From assembly GCF_005116445.1 (NCBI RefSeq), contig NZ_SWBQ01000006.1, positions 124,001-188,000 on the forward strand: a stretch of DNA of 64,000 bases, read 5' to 3'. Each line of letters starts with the position of its first letter. Within the stretch, counting starts at the first letter, position 1. Under the pieces are notes generated by a model, which worked only from the letters and a program-made list of their open reading frames with translations, did no database searches and had not been told where the DNA came from. Positions 63,434 to 64,000 of the stretch are shown here, one piece after another. This DNA comes from Pedobacter frigoris (GTDB lineage Bacteria; Bacteroidota; Bacteroidia; Sphingobacteriales; Sphingobacteriaceae). The translations under genes and the position numbers were made by a program.

Positions 63434-64000
63434 ATGTCTGGTAATAGTTCTCCCGTGAATTCCGTCTTAGATCAAATTGGTGCCTCTGGGCATAAGAAGG
63501 TTGTTTTTTGTAATGACCCTGATACTGGTTTAAAAGCAATTATTGCCATTCATGATACCACTCTCGGACCTGCAATAGGAGGAACCAGGATGTGGAGTTA
63601 TTCAGGAGAAGCTGAGGCGCTTGAGGATGTATTGAGATTGTCCAGGGCGATGACATATAAGGCTGCGATAACAGGTCTTAACCTTGGCGGTGGAAATGCA
63701 GTGATTATCGGAGATTCAAGAAAAGGTAAGTCGGAAGCCATGATGAGGAGTTATGGCCGCTTTATCAAAAACTTAAACGGAGAATTTATTACAGCCGAAG
63801 ATGTGGGTACCAATACCAAAGACATGGAGTACATCCGTATGGAAACTCAACATGTTACTGGTGTTCCTGAATCATTAGGTGGCGCAGGCGATCCATCACC
63901 AACTACTGCAAAAGGGGTTTTCTTAGGTATTAAAGCCTGTGTGAAAGAGGTGTTCGGTACAGATATGCTGGCAGGAAGATCCGTTGTGGTACAGGGGATA
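63434..64000 (+). CDS. Glu/Leu/Phe/Val dehydrogenase family, N-terminal part (3' truncated by window end)
   Basis: The first 189 codons are visible and the frame runs off the window. The family core is clear: [57 protein letters not shown] and [17 protein letters not shown], best matching leucine dehydrogenase. Lys76 (MTYK) is present, but the usual catalytic Lys of GGGKxV is Asn88 here (GGGNAV). The enzyme normally deaminates branched-chain amino acids with NAD+. It has its own -7 box. Confidence 0.9.
   Translation, partial: MSGNSSPVNSVLDQIGASGHKKVVFCNDPDTGLKAIIAIHDTTLGPAIGGTRMWSYSGEAEALEDVLRLSRAMTYKAAITGLNLGGGNAVIIGDSRKGKSEAMMRSYGRFIKNLNGEFITAEDVGTNTKDMEYIRMETQHVTGVPESLGGAGDPSPTTAKGVFLGIKACVKEVFGTDMLAGRSVVVQGI

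Overview
The window reads as chromosome of a Bacteroidota member, most likely Sphingobacteriaceae (Pedobacter-like). The grounds are SusC/SusD pairs, a FecR anti-sigma factor next to an STN-domain SusC, many Cys-Lys-Lys lipoproteins, DUF3276, DUF2911, DUF4302 and DUF5362 proteins, weak Shine-Dalgarno signals, and promoters with a TAnnTTTG -7 element. Base composition is moderately AT-rich. I see no phage, plasmid, insertion sequence, rRNA or CRISPR.

Region 1 (1-7.7 kb): a SusC/SusD-type uptake locus. It holds the 3' end of fecR, an STN-carrying SusC, SusD, a zinc metallohydrolase lipoprotein and a DUF4302 lipoprotein, and closes with a strong terminator. Region 2 (7.7-21.7 kb): a CoiA-like gene and a small lipoprotein, then a complete L-rhamnose module. 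This has two secreted GH78 rhamnosidases, a GntR-type regulator, RhaT, an aldolase/dehydrogenase fusion, an isomerase and a kinase. The enzymes release rhamnose from glycans, import it and convert it to DHAP and lactate. An 11-bp motif is shared by the two upstream regions of this module.

Region 3 (21.7-25.3 kb): two unknown genes, tRNA-Arg(CCG), MgtE, a small membrane protein and a TetR regulator. Region 4 (25.3-31.5 kb): a TetR-flanked SusC/SusD pair with a Tat-type metallophosphoesterase. Region 5 (31.5-45 kb): mostly single genes, including YchF, a SRPBCC protein, a GH29 fucosidase, DinB, a GIN-domain protein, a J-domain/KTSC fusion, an SMP-30 lactonase with a PHP-like protein, a three-domain LigD, DoxX and a WHy-type lipoprotein. 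An 11-bp tandem repeat lies downstream of ligD.

Region 6 (45-57 kb): a secreted PIG-L deacetylase with a 48-residue membrane peptide and a sodium:solute symporter, a DUF2911 protein, an M1 aminopeptidase gene cut by an in-frame amber codon, a lipoprotein and cydAB. Region 7 (57-64 kb): a glycine-rich secreted protein with an outer-membrane beta-barrel partner, DUF3276, an ABC exporter and the start of a leucine-dehydrogenase-family gene that has Asn at the usual catalytic Lys.

The observations most worth following up are the amber-split aminopeptidase, the shared candidate rhamnose operator, the paired dispersed palindromic repeats in convergent gaps, the Gly-rich/beta-barrel pair and the tandem 11-mers. 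No wholly new system is proven by the sequence alone.
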